A stretch of 64,000 nucleotides of DNA from the NCBI GenBank assembly GCA_964247055.1, contig OZ176052.1:7564001-7628000 (forward strand), in the 5' to 3' direction. The notes under the pieces are model-generated. The model did no database searches and was not told where the DNA came from. It saw only the letters and a program-made list of their open reading frames with translations. This DNA is from Paragordius varius. Taxonomy: Eukaryota; Nematomorpha. Positions 33,883 to 46,121 of the stretch are shown one piece after another. Numbering within the stretch: position 1 is the stretch's first letter; each line of letters begins with the position of its first letter. A program made the position numbers and the translations under genes.

Positions 33883-34407
33883 TTAGGCGTTTGGTTGATA
33901 ATTGTTATTAAATATTGCAGCAGACGGAATAAATGTAGACGAAAAAATAGGTTGCATATTTGCTTTTCTAGTTTCTATCTGGGAATTTTGTGTGGTAGTC
34001 TAAATAAACATTAAAGTAGCATATAGATAATTTAATAGATATACGATAGATATACCTCAATGTATTGTGTTGGTTTGCATTGTAGCAGATTTACGGCAAT
34101 AGAACAATCTTTTTTGAATTGTTCCTAAAAATATATTAAATAATACATTTTGTGCGGTTAATTCTGTGATAGCAGTGGTTAATTTGAGTATTTGATTAGT
34201 AAGCACCTCTATTTGTTTCATATAATCATTGGTATCATTATCATATTTTGTTACGTAATATAAAAGTTTGTCTTCTAGTTTGGAATTAGTGTCTTGCAAA
34301 ATTTTATAGTTTTCTAACAATCTATAAATAAAATAATAAAGTTAAAACCTATTATATTTATCTTGCAAAACTATATTTTCTTGGGCGTGATCTACGTTGT
34401 CAGGCAT
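33883..34407 (-). CDS. TJAP1-like (tight junction-associated protein 1 / Pilt) coiled-coil protein, four exons
   Basis: Minus-strand exons 34407-34349, 34321-34147, 34124-34056 and 33999-33883 join in frame to 139 residues. The spliced product contains QDKYNRLLENYKILQ, TNSKLEDKLL, IEVLTNQILKL, and the signature DCSIAVNLLQCK. These align in order with the conserved coiled coil of animal TJAP1, which has the corresponding NQELEDKL, VELTNKLLDA and DCNLAVQLLKC. Family members act at tight junctions and the Golgi. The vertebrate protein is several-fold longer, so this is essentially the coiled coil plus a short tail (IFSSTFIPSAA, NYQPNA). Introns are 27, 22 and 56 bp. Upstream exons cannot be excluded. 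It converges on UNG; the stops are 110 bases apart. Confidence 0.8.
34003..34008 (+). terminator. UNG: Candidate poly(A) signal of UNG
   Basis: First AATAAA after the UNG stop, 231 bases downstream. If used, the UNG 3' end would lie antisense to the last exon of the TJAP1-like gene. Confidence 0.35.
34125..34146 (-). other. Ultrashort intron, 22 bp (TJAP1-like intron 2)
   Basis: Starts GTATTA, ends TTTTAG on the minus strand. Its removal joins LTAQN to EQFKKDCSIAVNLLQC, the conserved family order. The unspliced frame runs into an unrelated tail. Phase 0. Confidence 0.88.
34322..34348 (-). other. Ultrashort intron, 27 bp (TJAP1-like intron 1)
   Basis: Starts GTTTTA, ends TTATAG on the minus strand. 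Removal fuses QDKYN to RLLENYKIL, extending one continuous coiled coil. Phase 2. Confidence 0.85.
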
Positions 34408-34640
34408 CAAAAGAGTAACCCATGTGTAATATTTTCAATGGAGCATCTCTTGTGTTTTGACATTTATCACTTCTATTAGGGGGTAGTCTTATATTTTAAA
34501 GCACTATGAAATTTAAATATCTTAAAAACTATTTATGGTATTAGACTTAGGGTCATAATACAAAAATCTTTTTTAAAACAAATCCTCATCTGGATTCGCC
34601 ATTTTTTTATATCAACAAATAAAATGCAACAGGCTATTAA

Positions 34641-34962
34641 AACTTGGATACAACACACTAATTTTAGTCTTTAGATTCAAATTGGGGTAGTTGAATACCT
34701 AGGCCTGTTTAAAATAAAATATTTTATAAAGTATGATAGGAATCAAAAACATGGCAAAATTTTGCACTAACAGTAATAAACCAATATATGTAAAAAATTT
34801 TATTCAAAAATACTTGATATTACTTATTAAGCTAAAACCAAAAGGTAAAAATTCCGTCAATGTGAAATGTGTAAATTGGTATAATCAAAAAATTATCCAA
34901 AATAAAGCGCTTTTTCTATTTCTATCAATGTTAGATGCAATTTAAATAAAAAATTAGCTTTC
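34641..34962 (+). mobile_element. TTAA-family MITE, copy 4, 5' half
   Basis: Follows TTAA at 34637-34640; begins AACTTGGATACAACAC. Similarity to the family stops near 34962, where an inverted 3' half begins. Confidence 0.7.
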
Positions 34963-35215
34963 ACACTTCGATTCAAATTGGGGTATTTAAATACACCAGA
35001 CAAAATATAAATTAATATTTTCCAAAAACAACTGAAGGAAACGGTACCAATTTAAATTTATGCTTCTATCCTAATAAAAATTATATAAATATGCCAAAAA
35101 ATCTTAATGAAATCTTGTTTTGAAAAAAAGTTCAATGTCAAACTACTTCAACGCCATTTTTATTTTACAAAATTTTTGCAAATATCGTCTTCATTTTGTT
35201 TAAGGGGTAAAATTA
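34963..35215 (-). mobile_element. TTAA-family MITE, inverted 3' half
   Basis: Starts CACTTCGATTCAAATTGGGG and carries the family's 3' half in reverse (ACTTCAACGCCATTTTTATT). With 34641-34962 it makes a rearranged hybrid copy next to copy 5. Confidence 0.7.
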
Positions 35216-35233
35216 AGGGCATTTTTCATTTAA

Positions 35234-35796
35234 CTTTTGGATACCTCACATTCATTTTAGTCCTTCAATTCAAATTGGGGTAGTTAAATACCCCAGGCCG
35301 ATTTAAAATTAAATTCTTTAAAAAAAATGAAAGGAATCGAAACCATGACAAAATTTTGCACTTATATAGCTTTTATAAACCGAAATATATACAAAAAATT
35401 TCAAAAATACTTGATATTGCTTATTTTAAGGTAAAACCGAAAGGTAAAAATTTAGTGAATGTGATATGTGTGCAATATAAAAATAAAAAATAATACAAAA
35501 ACCGCTTTTTCTATTTCTATCAATGTTAAATGTAATTTAAATAAAAAAATAGCTTTAATTTACCCTTACAATTAAATGAAAACGATATTTTGCAAAAGTT
35601 TTATAAAATAAAAATGGCGTCGAAGTAGTTTGACATGGAACTTTTTTTTTCAAAACAAAATTTTGGCATATATATATAATTTTTATTAGGATAGAAGCAT
35701 AAATCTAAATTGGGACCGTTTTCTTCGATAGTCTTTTTAAAATACTAACTCATATTTAGTCTGAGGTATTTAGATACCCCAATTTGAATCAAAGTC
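35234..35796 (+). mobile_element. TTAA-flanked MITE, copy 5
   Basis: TTAA at 35230-35233 and 35797-35800. Internal GGGGTAGTTAAATACCCC and the 3' TTTGAATCAAAG mark the family. Confidence 0.78.
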
Positions 35797-35800
35797 TTAA

Positions 35801-36231
35801 CAAAATGTTCGCAACTCTCGCCATTTTCTAACATGGGGCCCTTACATAAAAGTGTAAATAACTTTCTTAACAGTCCATTACCTTTTAGGGTAGCTTTATA
35901 TCCCAGAGCAATTTAAAATTTGAATATATTAAAAAGTATATTAGGTATAAAGCCGAATTTAAAAATATGCTTTCTTTAGCCTTTTAGTCGGATTATAGAA
36001 AAAAATTTTTTCAAAAAAATAAATTGCAAAAAATCCTCATCTCAAACTTTTTCCGCCATTTTTTCCTTTAAGTCTTTTAAAAAATGCTACGGGCAAATAA
36101 ATGTATATTATGGTTGCAAAATGTTAATAATTAACTTTAAGAAGCTTTTAGATGACATTTTACCCTTAAAATCTTGATATATTTTTGTTTTAACAGCTGT
36201 TCGATTCAACGTTTTTTGGAGCTGTCCTATT
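35801..36231. other. No gene recognised
   Basis: AT-rich spacer between two MITE copies without supportable features. Confidence 0.5.
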
Positions 36232-36235
36232 TTAA

Positions 36236-36765
36236 TTGGATACAACACATTAATTTAAGTCCGTCGGTCAAATGGAATGGTTGAATACCCCAGGCATGTT
36301 TAAAATTAAAAACTTTAAATAATATAAAATGTAAAACCATAACGATACACTTATAAAACATTAATGAACCGAAATATAAAAAAAATTCTATAAAAATACT
36401 CATTACTTCATTTAATGTAAAACCCTAAATTAAAAACTCAGTTAACATGACATGTTTAATTTAAAAATACAAAATAAACCACTTTTTTGTTTCTCTCGTT
36501 AGATGAGATTTATATAAAAAGCCTTAATTTTAGCTTTATAATTAAATAATCACAATATTTTGCAAAAAGTTTGTAAAACAAAAATAGCATCTACGATATG
36601 AAACTCTTTTTTCAAAACTAAACTGTATTTACATATACACTTATTTATATAATATTTATAGGATAGAAGCATAAATTAATATCGGGCCGTTTCTTTCAGT
36701 AATTTTTTAACAATATCAACTTAAATATAGTCGGGTATTTATATACTCCATTTTAAATCGAAGTG
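36236..36765 (+). mobile_element. TTAA-family MITE, copy 6, eroded
   Basis: Preceded by TTAA, followed by TTAT. Begins TTGGATACAACACATTAA and ends TTTTAAATCGAAGTG. The most diverged copy in the window. Confidence 0.7.
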
Positions 36766-37859
36766 TTATGACTCTAGTCACAAGATTGTAATTTTTTATC
36801 TAATGCATCAAAACAATGTTTGATAATTAAACTTTAATATAAAACCATCCCAAAAGGTAAACTAGGACAAAAAGTAAAAAGGTAAGGAAGCGTTAAATCA
36901 CTCGTAACGGCAGAAAAGCGCCATTAGAATCCTAATAGATTTATCTATTAGAATATTCAGGATATTTTCTATATTCCCTATTTTCTGCACACAGTACATA
37001 TTATGAATACTTTTTCTATATATTTTGATGCAGAAAAAAGATTTATATTATCACAAGGTTATACACGAAAATATTAAACACCATTCTTGGATTTGATACC
37101 AGTTTTGAATAAAAATTACCTATGTGAAAAAACTGAGGCGATATTTTTTTCATTTAATTATAAGGAAAAATTATTCATAACATATATTGAATATTTTGGA
37201 TAATACGCGATTCTTATGATCAAAAATTTTTTTCTTTTATATATGGCTTAGATCATTTTTTATGCGCGATATACATTTTACAAATATAGTAAATATATAA
37301 TAGTTATATTAATTTTTACTGCATAATCGCAAAAGTTTGTGGTTCGAATTTGGCGCCTAAGTGGAATTTTTAAATTGATTATCGTAAGTCTTTTGAGGAG
37401 TTTTTAATAAAATGTATAAGTATAATTTGATAATATTTTGTTTAAGATTATTCTTAAACATATTGAAATAATGTTTCGTTGACACGTTCTCTGATTCGGC
37501 TTAATTTGCGATATTAAAATAATAAAAATAATCTTTTTAGTATTAAAAGAACTCATTTCTTCATTATCGTGTAGCTTTTAGCTATAGAATGATATATAAT
37601 TAGGACATTTTTTTGTGCGTACCGTGTTATTTAGAATGGCTTTAGTGTTTGCAGTTTCCTAATTTCTAAAAGTTGTAATAATACTCAAATTTATAAATTG
37701 ATTATTTTGATAATAAAAAAATCAAGAGCATTAGAAATTTATAAATTTTATTTTACCAAAATTTATATTTAATTTCAGTTATTAAAAAAAATCACTAAAA
37801 AGATGGGGGATTTTATATAATAATAAAAAGATTTATACATGCATTCCCTACAAAAAAGA

Positions 37860-39030
37860 TCCTGGTGAAAAATGTATATTCTATTCGATAAAGGTACCAG
37901 GTTTTTATAGGTTTTTGGTTATGGGCTGCATTAGTCAGTTAAGAAAAATATTTAAACTTTTGTCATGGTTGCTCCATATCGAAAATCGCAAAATTAGCGC
38001 ACATTATGCTAAATAAATTTTTTTGTTGTTAAAATAAATTATATATCTCAAATATAAAAAGCACTTTTTAATTTTAGATGTCGCCTCTTAAAATCTCGAA
38101 TTTCGGCACGCCTCAAAATGTGCTTGTTTTTTTAAAGATAACGCAAAAATGCGTGTATTGCGCGATAAAAATTTCAATATTTACTATATGACTCCAAAAA
38201 AGTTTTCGAAACATGCATACTTTGCTTAAAATTAATTATTAGTAATTTGTTGAAGCGCATTGTATGGTATTTTAAAGCAAGAAAATGGTATAAAATACTT
38301 TTTATATAAAAAAAATACAAATATTTCTATTACCTCAGATTTTTCAATTGGAAATTTGTTCTTCTATAAATTTAAGTAATAAATAAATAGCTTTTAGTAA
38401 AATACTTATGTAAATTTGAAGCGAAACATATCCGTAAATCAAAAATCTGAAGCTATGGAAATAATCGAATTATATAGAAAAAGTGGTTTAATATAATATT
38501 TTGAACTGTTTATCTACCGTTACCAACATGCCTTAAAATACTATCAAATAACTTAAACAAAATTTTGCTAAAAATTAAATTTTTTTAAAAAAAAAATACA
38601 TTTGCTCAAAAATATATTAATTGATCTCATAATTAAATTAAAAATTGTTGTGCGCAACTTCGTCCCTTTTAAAAATTTAACACTTTCTGAGCTCAAATCC
38701 AACAATCAAATTTTAACATAAATATATCTTTTCTTCTATGTACTTTATAATATATTTATGATATTTTATGAAGTGACGCATGTAGCTTTCCCAAAATAAA
38801 ATTGATTAACCATAATATGTGCGAATTTTGCGATTTTCATATGCTGAAATCAACACAAAAAATAAATATTTATATAACTCATAAGACATTAAACTAAAAG
38901 GAGCATAAAAATGATGAAGCTTTTTTCTATCAGTATATATATTTAAATATTTTAGCCCTTTTGATTTTGCCCATTGTGTTATGTCCCTAAAAAGCCATGA
39001 ATAGATAATTTTGATTTTGGTCCAATATGG
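37860..39030. mobile_element. Degenerate foldback element F3
   Basis: Two inverted halves meet near 38400. ATCGAAAATCGCAAAATTAG with GCACATTATG near 37980 answers the reverse block near 38790-38840, and the CTCAGATTTTTC block near 38340 answers AAAAATCTGAAG near 38445. Identity is about 70% by eye. A related half lies at about 39540-40110. No coding. Confidence 0.6.
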
Positions 39031-40718
39031 ATTTTTTTAATGTATATATAGAAAACTACACCTGAAAATAAAGTGTAAAAAATTGTTTAAACATCAAATA
39101 AGATTGATATAATCATCTTCTGAATTATGTTTTAATATTTTTATAATTATAAAGCATGGTAAATTTTTAGCTGGACATTCTGCTTTTACCACTTTACCTT
39201 TTAAATTAATTATAAAGAATACAATTTCAGGTAAATTCAATCCTAGCGCCTAAAATTTCAAAATAATATATTACTAATAAAAAATGTGTCTAAAATAGTT
39301 TTTAAAATTTATATAGATATAGCTTTTACTTTTTAAATTTTTTTAATTTTTGAGTTAATTAGCAAGGACTCAAATTCACTTGCAACAAATAGGTGATTTC
39401 GAATTTAAAAATCAAAAATGTGTTAATTTATAATTATTATATGTTGAATGAATACATCTATTCGCCTGTTATATGCAGTATATACAAAATAATATCATGA
39501 TATAAATACATATATATATATATATATATTCCGATAGGAAACTGTATCAGGAACCCTTTTGGTTTTAGGGCTTATGAGTGATTAAAAAAGCTATTTAACA
39601 CTTTAAAGTGCTTCATATCAGAAAATGGCAAATTTTTAGCACATTGTTTGTAAAATAAATTTTTGTAGCCTCATTCCAAAAAATATCACTTAAATAAACT
39701 ACTTAAAAAAATCAAAACAATTTATTATATTATTACAATTTTTAGATGTTGGCTCCAAAAATCCCAAATTTTTTCGCTCCTCCAAAACGGACTAGTTCTT
39801 TTAAAATAAACCCAAAAATGCCGGGATTGCGGGATAAAATTTTTAAATACATGTTTTATTTTGACATAAAAACAGTTGTTTGTAAAAATTGCTTATTTTT
39901 TACATAAAATTTAAATTATAGCAAATTTTTGTTGAAGCTAACTCAACAAAGTTTGAAAGTAAACGAACCTTTAAATTAAATTCAAAAGCCATAGAGTTCA
40001 GATTTCACAAAAATAAATTTATTTGAAATAATCTGCTCAAATTCTGCCATTAAATTTTCAAATAAAAGCCAAAACCAAAAGTACCATGATAATCTTGAGA
40101 CAATTTCCTATCCGAATATGCTTTCATATTTTTTATACCCCCCCCCCCCATTTAGGAGTGTAATACTAATTTTTTAGACTATGAAAAAACTTTATTTACT
40201 CAATAATTTGATTTTCGAAGTTTTTCTTAAAATTTGGTATCAATCAAATTAATCCCTGTTTTCGGATATTTTTAAAATAAATACTGAGAGGATAAATTTA
40301 TTTCCACCCTTTTTTGAAGGTCTTAAAATATATAAACGGTGGATTATATTTCACTGCATTCCAGATGCGTTATATTATGGAGTATTTAATATTTAAGCTA
40401 TATATAGGGGGTTCATCTAGTGATATAGTTTAAATAAATATGCAATGTTATTATAATTTTTTTAGGCATATTTTCTGCATTTAATTATTTACTAATATTT
40501 TAACTTTTAGCAAATGTTAATTCTGCTGATAGTTTTAGTAATCACATAGTTAAATAGTAAATACATTTTTTTATTGCACCGTCATATCTCATATATTACA
40601 ATAGTAAATTGGTTAATTTCTTAATTTTAATACAATTACAGAGTTATAATAATACTGCTACGTAAAACTGATTTATCATTTGGTATATTGATAAATAATC
40701 ATACTTAATTAATCCTTA
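39031..40718. other. No gene recognised
   Basis: AT-rich intergenic DNA with a short TA run near 39513, a partial relative of the F3 foldback (about 39540-40110), and a poly-C tract of about 11 bases at 40139. It contains the presumed promoter of the receptor gene, but no motif stands out. Confidence 0.5.
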
Positions 40719-42026
40719 ATGGTTAATAAATATTTAATTACTTGGGAATATTTGTTTGTCATAATATACAATATGTCTCTATTTTTAATACTTCCCGAAT
40801 CAAAACTTTTTGTGGACAATGATACAATAAAATCATTATTGGATATTAAATTAAGCAATCAATCTTTAAAGCCATGTTCTGATATAGTTATACAGGTTTC
40901 TATATCCAAACAAATATTCTATGGCTTACTTATCAGATTATTGTTATTACTTACGGTTGTAGTCAATTCCGCAACATTGTATTTCTTAATAGTTACGAAA
41001 ATTAAATCGGGGCCAGCTAAATGGTGTTACCTGGAATATAAACTAATATCGATAATCAATATAGCAATTAGCTTAATTTATTCCATCAGATTTTGGAAAA
41101 AGAATGTTCCCATATATTTTTATGCACACTCAAACAGTGACAAATCTTGGTTGACCTCCTTTAAGTTCATTGATATAACCATCAAGGGTCTTTATTGTGC
41201 TTTCATATATTCACTCCTTATCATTATGGTTGAGCGGTGGATTCTTCTTTATAAACCTATTTTTTATCGGAATTCAATGCGTTTGCTCGCTTCGATTCCC
41301 TACTTGCCCATATTGATCTTGTTCATTGTCATTGTATATTATTATGCTCTCATTGGAGACTCTTACATTATGTCAATGTGTGTGAAATCTTGGAAACCCT
41401 TATATATCCACTATTATTTTAAAGCTGTGACATACCGACACATTATTGCATATGAAATTTTGGGGCTTATACTCTTTAAGGTAATACCTGCCATGACCAT
41501 TATAGTTTTGGGATGGTTTATTGTTCGTAAACTTAGTGCTTGGAAAAAATCTCATATGAGAATAGCGCCAGCCTTTTCTGCCTTAACCCACAATGTGATG
41601 AATTTAACTAGTTACAATACAACGTGGCACAGTACTCAAATTAACTTAAATCATAACATACAATCATCTTTAGATCATAATAATCCATCTTTGACTAATT
41701 TTTCATCTCTTTATCATAGAAAAGACTTTGAAAACATAACGCTTATTAAAAACGTTTCCATAATCCACATAGTAGCTATGATAGGGTTTACAATTATCCC
41801 TAGCAGTATATCTGCCGTTATGTTTATGATGTATGAAAGTGACCCAACTCATTTTAATTACAGAATCATGTCAATAATATATGATATTTCAGATCTCTTA
41901 AATTTTATATATTTCGCTTTCAGTGGATATGTGACTATATGTTTTGATTCCAATTTTAAACAATACAATTTGATACCATTCAAAGAATTCTTAATAAAAA
42001 AATTAAAAACCTTGATAATTAAATAG
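40719..42026 (+). CDS. Rhodopsin-class seven-transmembrane receptor, single exon
   Basis: A 435-residue intronless protein with seven hydrophobic segments: about 66-94, 108-126, 150-174, 189-212, 242-270, 343-373 and 385-408. Asn83 in TM1 is the conserved rhodopsin-class position. TM3 ends ERWILLYKP, the counterpart of DRY...P. TM5 and TM6 carry the expected prolines (257, 361). Cys221 lies in the second outer loop, but no partner Cys is found at the top of TM3. TM7 reads LLNFIYFAFSGYV, so NPxxY is absent. The third inner loop (about 275-340) is long, and the N-terminus has an NQS glycosylation site. The pattern suggests a divergent peptide receptor; the ligand is unknown. Met19 (MSLFLILPE) could be the true start. 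AATAAA lies at 42129. Confidence 0.8.
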   Translation: MVNKYLITWEYLFVIIYNMSLFLILPESKLFVDNDTIKSLLDIKLSNQSLKPCSDIVIQVSISKQIFYGLLIRLLLLLTVVVNSATLYFLIVTKIKSGPAKWCYLEYKLISIINIAISLIYSIRFWKKNVPIYFYAHSNSDKSWLTSFKFIDITIKGLYCAFIYSLLIIMVERWILLYKPIFYRNSMRLLASIPYLPILILFIVIVYYYALIGDSYIMSMCVKSWKPLYIHYYFKAVTYRHIIAYEILGLILFKVIPAMTIIVLGWFIVRKLSAWKKSHMRIAPAFSALTHNVMNLTSYNTTWHSTQINLNHNIQSSLDHNNPSLTNFSSLYHRKDFENITLIKNVSIIHIVAMIGFTIIPSSISAVMFMMYESDPTHFNYRIMSIIYDISDLLNFIYFAFSGYVTICFDSNFKQYNLIPFKEFLIKKLKTLIIK

Positions 42027-42128
42027 CCCCAATATAGCTTAATAATCCTGGAATATCATTTACAACTTCCTAACATATATTTTTTATTGTACTATATTGG
42101 CAAAATATCATGTATACCACCCTGTAGA

Positions 42129-42134
42129 AATAAA
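42129..42134 (+). terminator. Poly(A) signal of the 7TM receptor gene
   Basis: AATAAA, 103 bases after the receptor stop codon. Confidence 0.5.
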
Positions 42135-43820
42135 ATTACATTATGATATATTGTACTTAGTTATATTTTGTAATTAGTTATATTATTTCATTTACTGATA
42201 TTACATAATGGGTGCAAATATCAAGGTCGTCAACGGTGAAGTTGAAAGTTATTTAAATGATTTCTTTTATTCAAATATTTTTGTTAATCATTTTACAAAA
42301 ACTTTGAGGAGCCAATTATTATGATAAAACCAATAAGATTATGTAAATAGTTTGGATTATATTCCTTTTATTAATAATTTAGGAATAAATATAATCCTAT
42401 TTTTTGTAAAATAAAAATTAAAGGATCACACCACGCATTGATTTTTGGCTAAAAATACGAATATTCTGTTGATAATATGGATCATATTAGGGTAATTAGC
42501 CTTGAGACAGGTATTTCGTAAATAACCCGGCAAGAAGAATGGCTATAATGACATATATCTCAAAAGTTAATATATGATAAAATTACCCCCATATTTTGTG
42601 GCTTAAGAAAATTTATTAACCCTATAACTCAAAAAATTGGATGTAAAATAAATTTTTTTAAACATAATGGCTTAAGCTTAATTTTAAGTAACATCGAATG
42701 ATAAGTCCTTTAACAACAAGGCAATTTTTAGTTATTAACGATAAATGGTAACATTCATTTCACTAGCATAATAAATATTATATATAACATCCACCCTTTT
42801 TTGACTAAATCAAGGTTTTTGCGGACATTAAATGCGCCACTCCCTTTAGATCTTCGCATCCTATATTACAATTAAACAATGAGAAAACTTTATTACTGTG
42901 ATACAAAAATTTCTAGATTATAATTAAAAACTTAAATGGGAAAAAACAAATAGGGTAACGGGTATATCAATAATGTATGAACTTTAAAACATTTCTTTCC
43001 TAAATAGATTGATGAATGAACGGAAATTCATTCACATAAAGTGAGAACGTATTAAATTATATCGAGATTGGACCATTATGGTCATTTATATTATATATAT
43101 AGTAGCCCAGGGCGTCAAAGCACGTTTTTGGTTTCTGAATGCAACAGGTTTATTATTTTTAAATTTAGTTCATTTCAAAATTGATTTATAATTAATAATG
43201 TCACCCATTTATGCGAAAAACAAATATTTGGCCCAAATGATGATAAATTAAAAGTATAACTAAGTTAACCAAATATTATATTATGTATGAACCTGGCGGT
43301 GACGATCCATATAAGGAAAATTAACTCAAAAAACTGTTTCAGGCATTTAGCTGTTTTAATATTTTCATTATAAAATTTTTGCCGATTGTATATCAATATA
43401 AATAAAAAACATAATTTATATGCTGTTTCAATAAACTTCAACATTTATTAAGTAAAGCGTCGTGTTAAAATAATTTTTTGAAATCAAATCAAAAGATCAT
43501 AAAATTTTGTATTTTGTATTTGTAAAAAGCTTTTGAAGGAGCTTATGAATTACGTATTTCATAACTTAAAAAAAGAGCTAACTGCTGTAGTATTTTAGTT
43601 AATTTTACTTATATGGAACTGACCCCAGGTTTATTTTGGATTTGAAACCTGGTAAGTTTCTCTATCTAAAACAAAATTAGGATATTATTTTTACCCTAAA
43701 TTCGGCACATTATGATATATAAATACTAACACCATTTTACGAAGATAGATTGTTTTAAATTTAATAATGGATTTTTTAATTTATAAAAGATCATAGTTAA
43801 GCCACATTCATGATCGACAC
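42135..43820. other. No gene recognised
   Basis: Intergenic AT-rich DNA. Short frames (for example 42208 onward, starting MGANIKVVNGEV) have no support. Confidence 0.5.
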
Positions 43821-44093
43821 CAGGAGTGTCCAACAAGCGGTCCTCCGGAATATATTTGCAGAGCGCCAGAAATTCAAATACAAAATTAAAAAAATCTAAT
43901 TAAAATTTATTGTACAAACGTTCTAAATAAGTCCTTCCGAATTTCGGTAAGGAACTAGAATCGTTAAATATTAGTATATAGTTTCATATTTGAAATCTAA
44001 TAAATTTGTTAATTCTCATGTATAATGCGAATGCCTGTCGCATTTTTTTAGCCAAAAATGCGGCCCGCAAGGTCATTTGTATTTGACACCCTG
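43821..44093. mobile_element. hAT-type MITE
   Basis: 273 bp with CAGGAGTGTCCAACAAGCGG at the left and GCGGCCCGCAAGG...GACACCCTG at the right, typical hAT ends. The flanking 8-mers ATCGACAC and AACTACAG match at five positions, a possible decayed target duplication. No coding. Confidence 0.65.
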
Positions 44094-45309
44094 AACTACA
44101 GACTGACTTATTAAAAAATCGACTATGTGACAATGATCCAAATAAATTGAATTATAAGCAATTAGGTTTACTAGTTGCAAATTTAATACCGACGAATAAA
44201 AAGAGGTTGATCGCTGAGAATATTTTGATCATTTTTTATTTGTACCGGTTTTTTGATATTCACTTTATCTCTGAAAATATTTTTATTAACCAATCTCATT
44301 ATCATGCATTGACAAGGTTATAGCAACGCGTGACATGGCACATCAATATAGATAAAACATATTTTAGGTTAATGGCATAAATACACTTTACCAATAATAT
44401 CCTTGTACAATAGTAAAATTAAAATAATATAATAAAAATAATTAGCTTAGTATTTATCGTTTATGTGATTACTGAGGTCTTATATACAGAGTGGAAAATA
44501 GAGCTACCCGGACAATAAATAATTTCCATGCAAAAATATGTAAGGATTTTTATGGTGCTTTTGGTTTTTTGGTTACGAGCAGTGGCCTAATAATATAAGA
44601 TTCGCCGAATCGGAATTTGATCCGAATTAGGTATTTTTGATCCATCAAATAATATGATAAAAAATTTAAATCTTGTAAGTATATATATTGAAACAATATA
44701 CCGTTATGGTTACAGTTTTGGCACAAAATGTTAGCTTAGAAAAAGTAATTAAAAATATCAGAATTTTTTGGAAAAAGTATTCTAGAAAGTACTACTTTAT
44801 TATTATCATATCTTTGTCTGTCATAATTGAAACTTAACTTTCTGGGTAATTATGCCAAAAAATTATAAACAATCTCCTTAACATATCTCTAGACACCAGC
44901 TTAATTCAAATCAATAATTGAAACATTGAGGCTGAAAATTATTCAAAATTATTTAAAAGTTAATTACACTTCATTACTTTTTGGGGTAATTTTCTACACA
45001 AGGACGATTTCAAATATGAATATTAAAAAAATTTCCATGATATTAAATCAAATTTAAAAATATTCATTCTATGGCCTTCTACACTCATTGTTAAATAATT
45101 TTTTCATAAAATGAAAAATATCCTCAACTCAAACTTTTAATTGCGATTATTATAAATTTTTAAATGAACACACTGGATTTATTTAGCAAAAAAATAAAAA
45201 ATTAATTCCGAAAGTTTGATAATTATTTTAAAAACTTTTAAAATACAATTTGCCAGCAAATTTTGATAATTATACATTTTTATAGTAGCTATTCAGTTAA
45301 ATGGATTTT
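44094..45309. other. No gene recognised
   Basis: AT-rich intergenic DNA. A stretch near 44560 (TTTTGGTTTTTTGGTTACGAG) resembles parts of the F3-related repeats near 37910 and 39550, suggesting an old dispersed repeat. Confidence 0.45.
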
Positions 45310-45313
45310 TTAA

Positions 45314-45863
45314 CACTTGGATACAACACATTCATTTCAGTCCTTTGATTCAAATTGGGGTAGTTTGATATAACAGGCCTGTTTAAAATTAAATTCGTTA
45401 AAAAAATATGAAAGAAATCCAAACCATGGCAAAATTTTGCACTTATATAACATTAATAATCGAAATAGAATATTTTATTCAAAAATACTTGATATTATTT
45501 ATTATAAGCTAAAACCGAAAGGTAAAAATTTAGTCAACGTGACATGTGTGCAATGGTAAAATTGAAATATAATACAAAATAAACCGCTCTTTCTATTTCC
45601 AATGTTAAATGTAATTTAAATAAAAAATAAGCCAAATACCCTTATAAATGAACACGATATTTTGCAAAAATTTTGTAAAATAATGGCGTCGAAGTAGTTT
45701 GAAATAGAACATTTTTTTCATAAAATTTTATCTATAGATATTTTGCTATATTTATATAATTTTTATTAGGATGGAAGGATAGTAAATTGGTTCGTTTTCT
45801 TTAGTAATTTTTAAAAATCCTAACTTAAATTTTGTTTATTATACCCCAATTTGAATCGAAGTG
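45314..45863 (+). mobile_element. TTAA-flanked MITE, copy 7
   Basis: TTAA at 45310-45313 and 45864-45867. Begins CACTTGGATACAACAC, ends CCCCAATTTGAATCGAAGTG. It lies 259 bases upstream of the TFIIA start codon. Confidence 0.85.
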
Positions 45864-46121
45864 TTAAGCTACCTGGATTCAGGACTCTAAAAGTCAAAAA
45901 ACTGTAAATAATAAGTTTTTTATATATATGAGAGGAAAATATAATTTTAACCAAAACATCAATAACAGTGTTTTTGAGTACTGGGTCAAAAACTACCACA
46001 GAATGTTATCACGAACAAAATTAAAATACAATAAAATTTTAAAATATAAAAAAAACATGTGTGTCGTTTCATAATTTAGAGACACCCAGTAACAATTTAT
46101 ATATATACTCATAAAATATTC

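Noticed and set aside
42208-42324. Short frame MGANIKVVNGEV
   Set aside because: 39 codons with no homology and no splice partners found.
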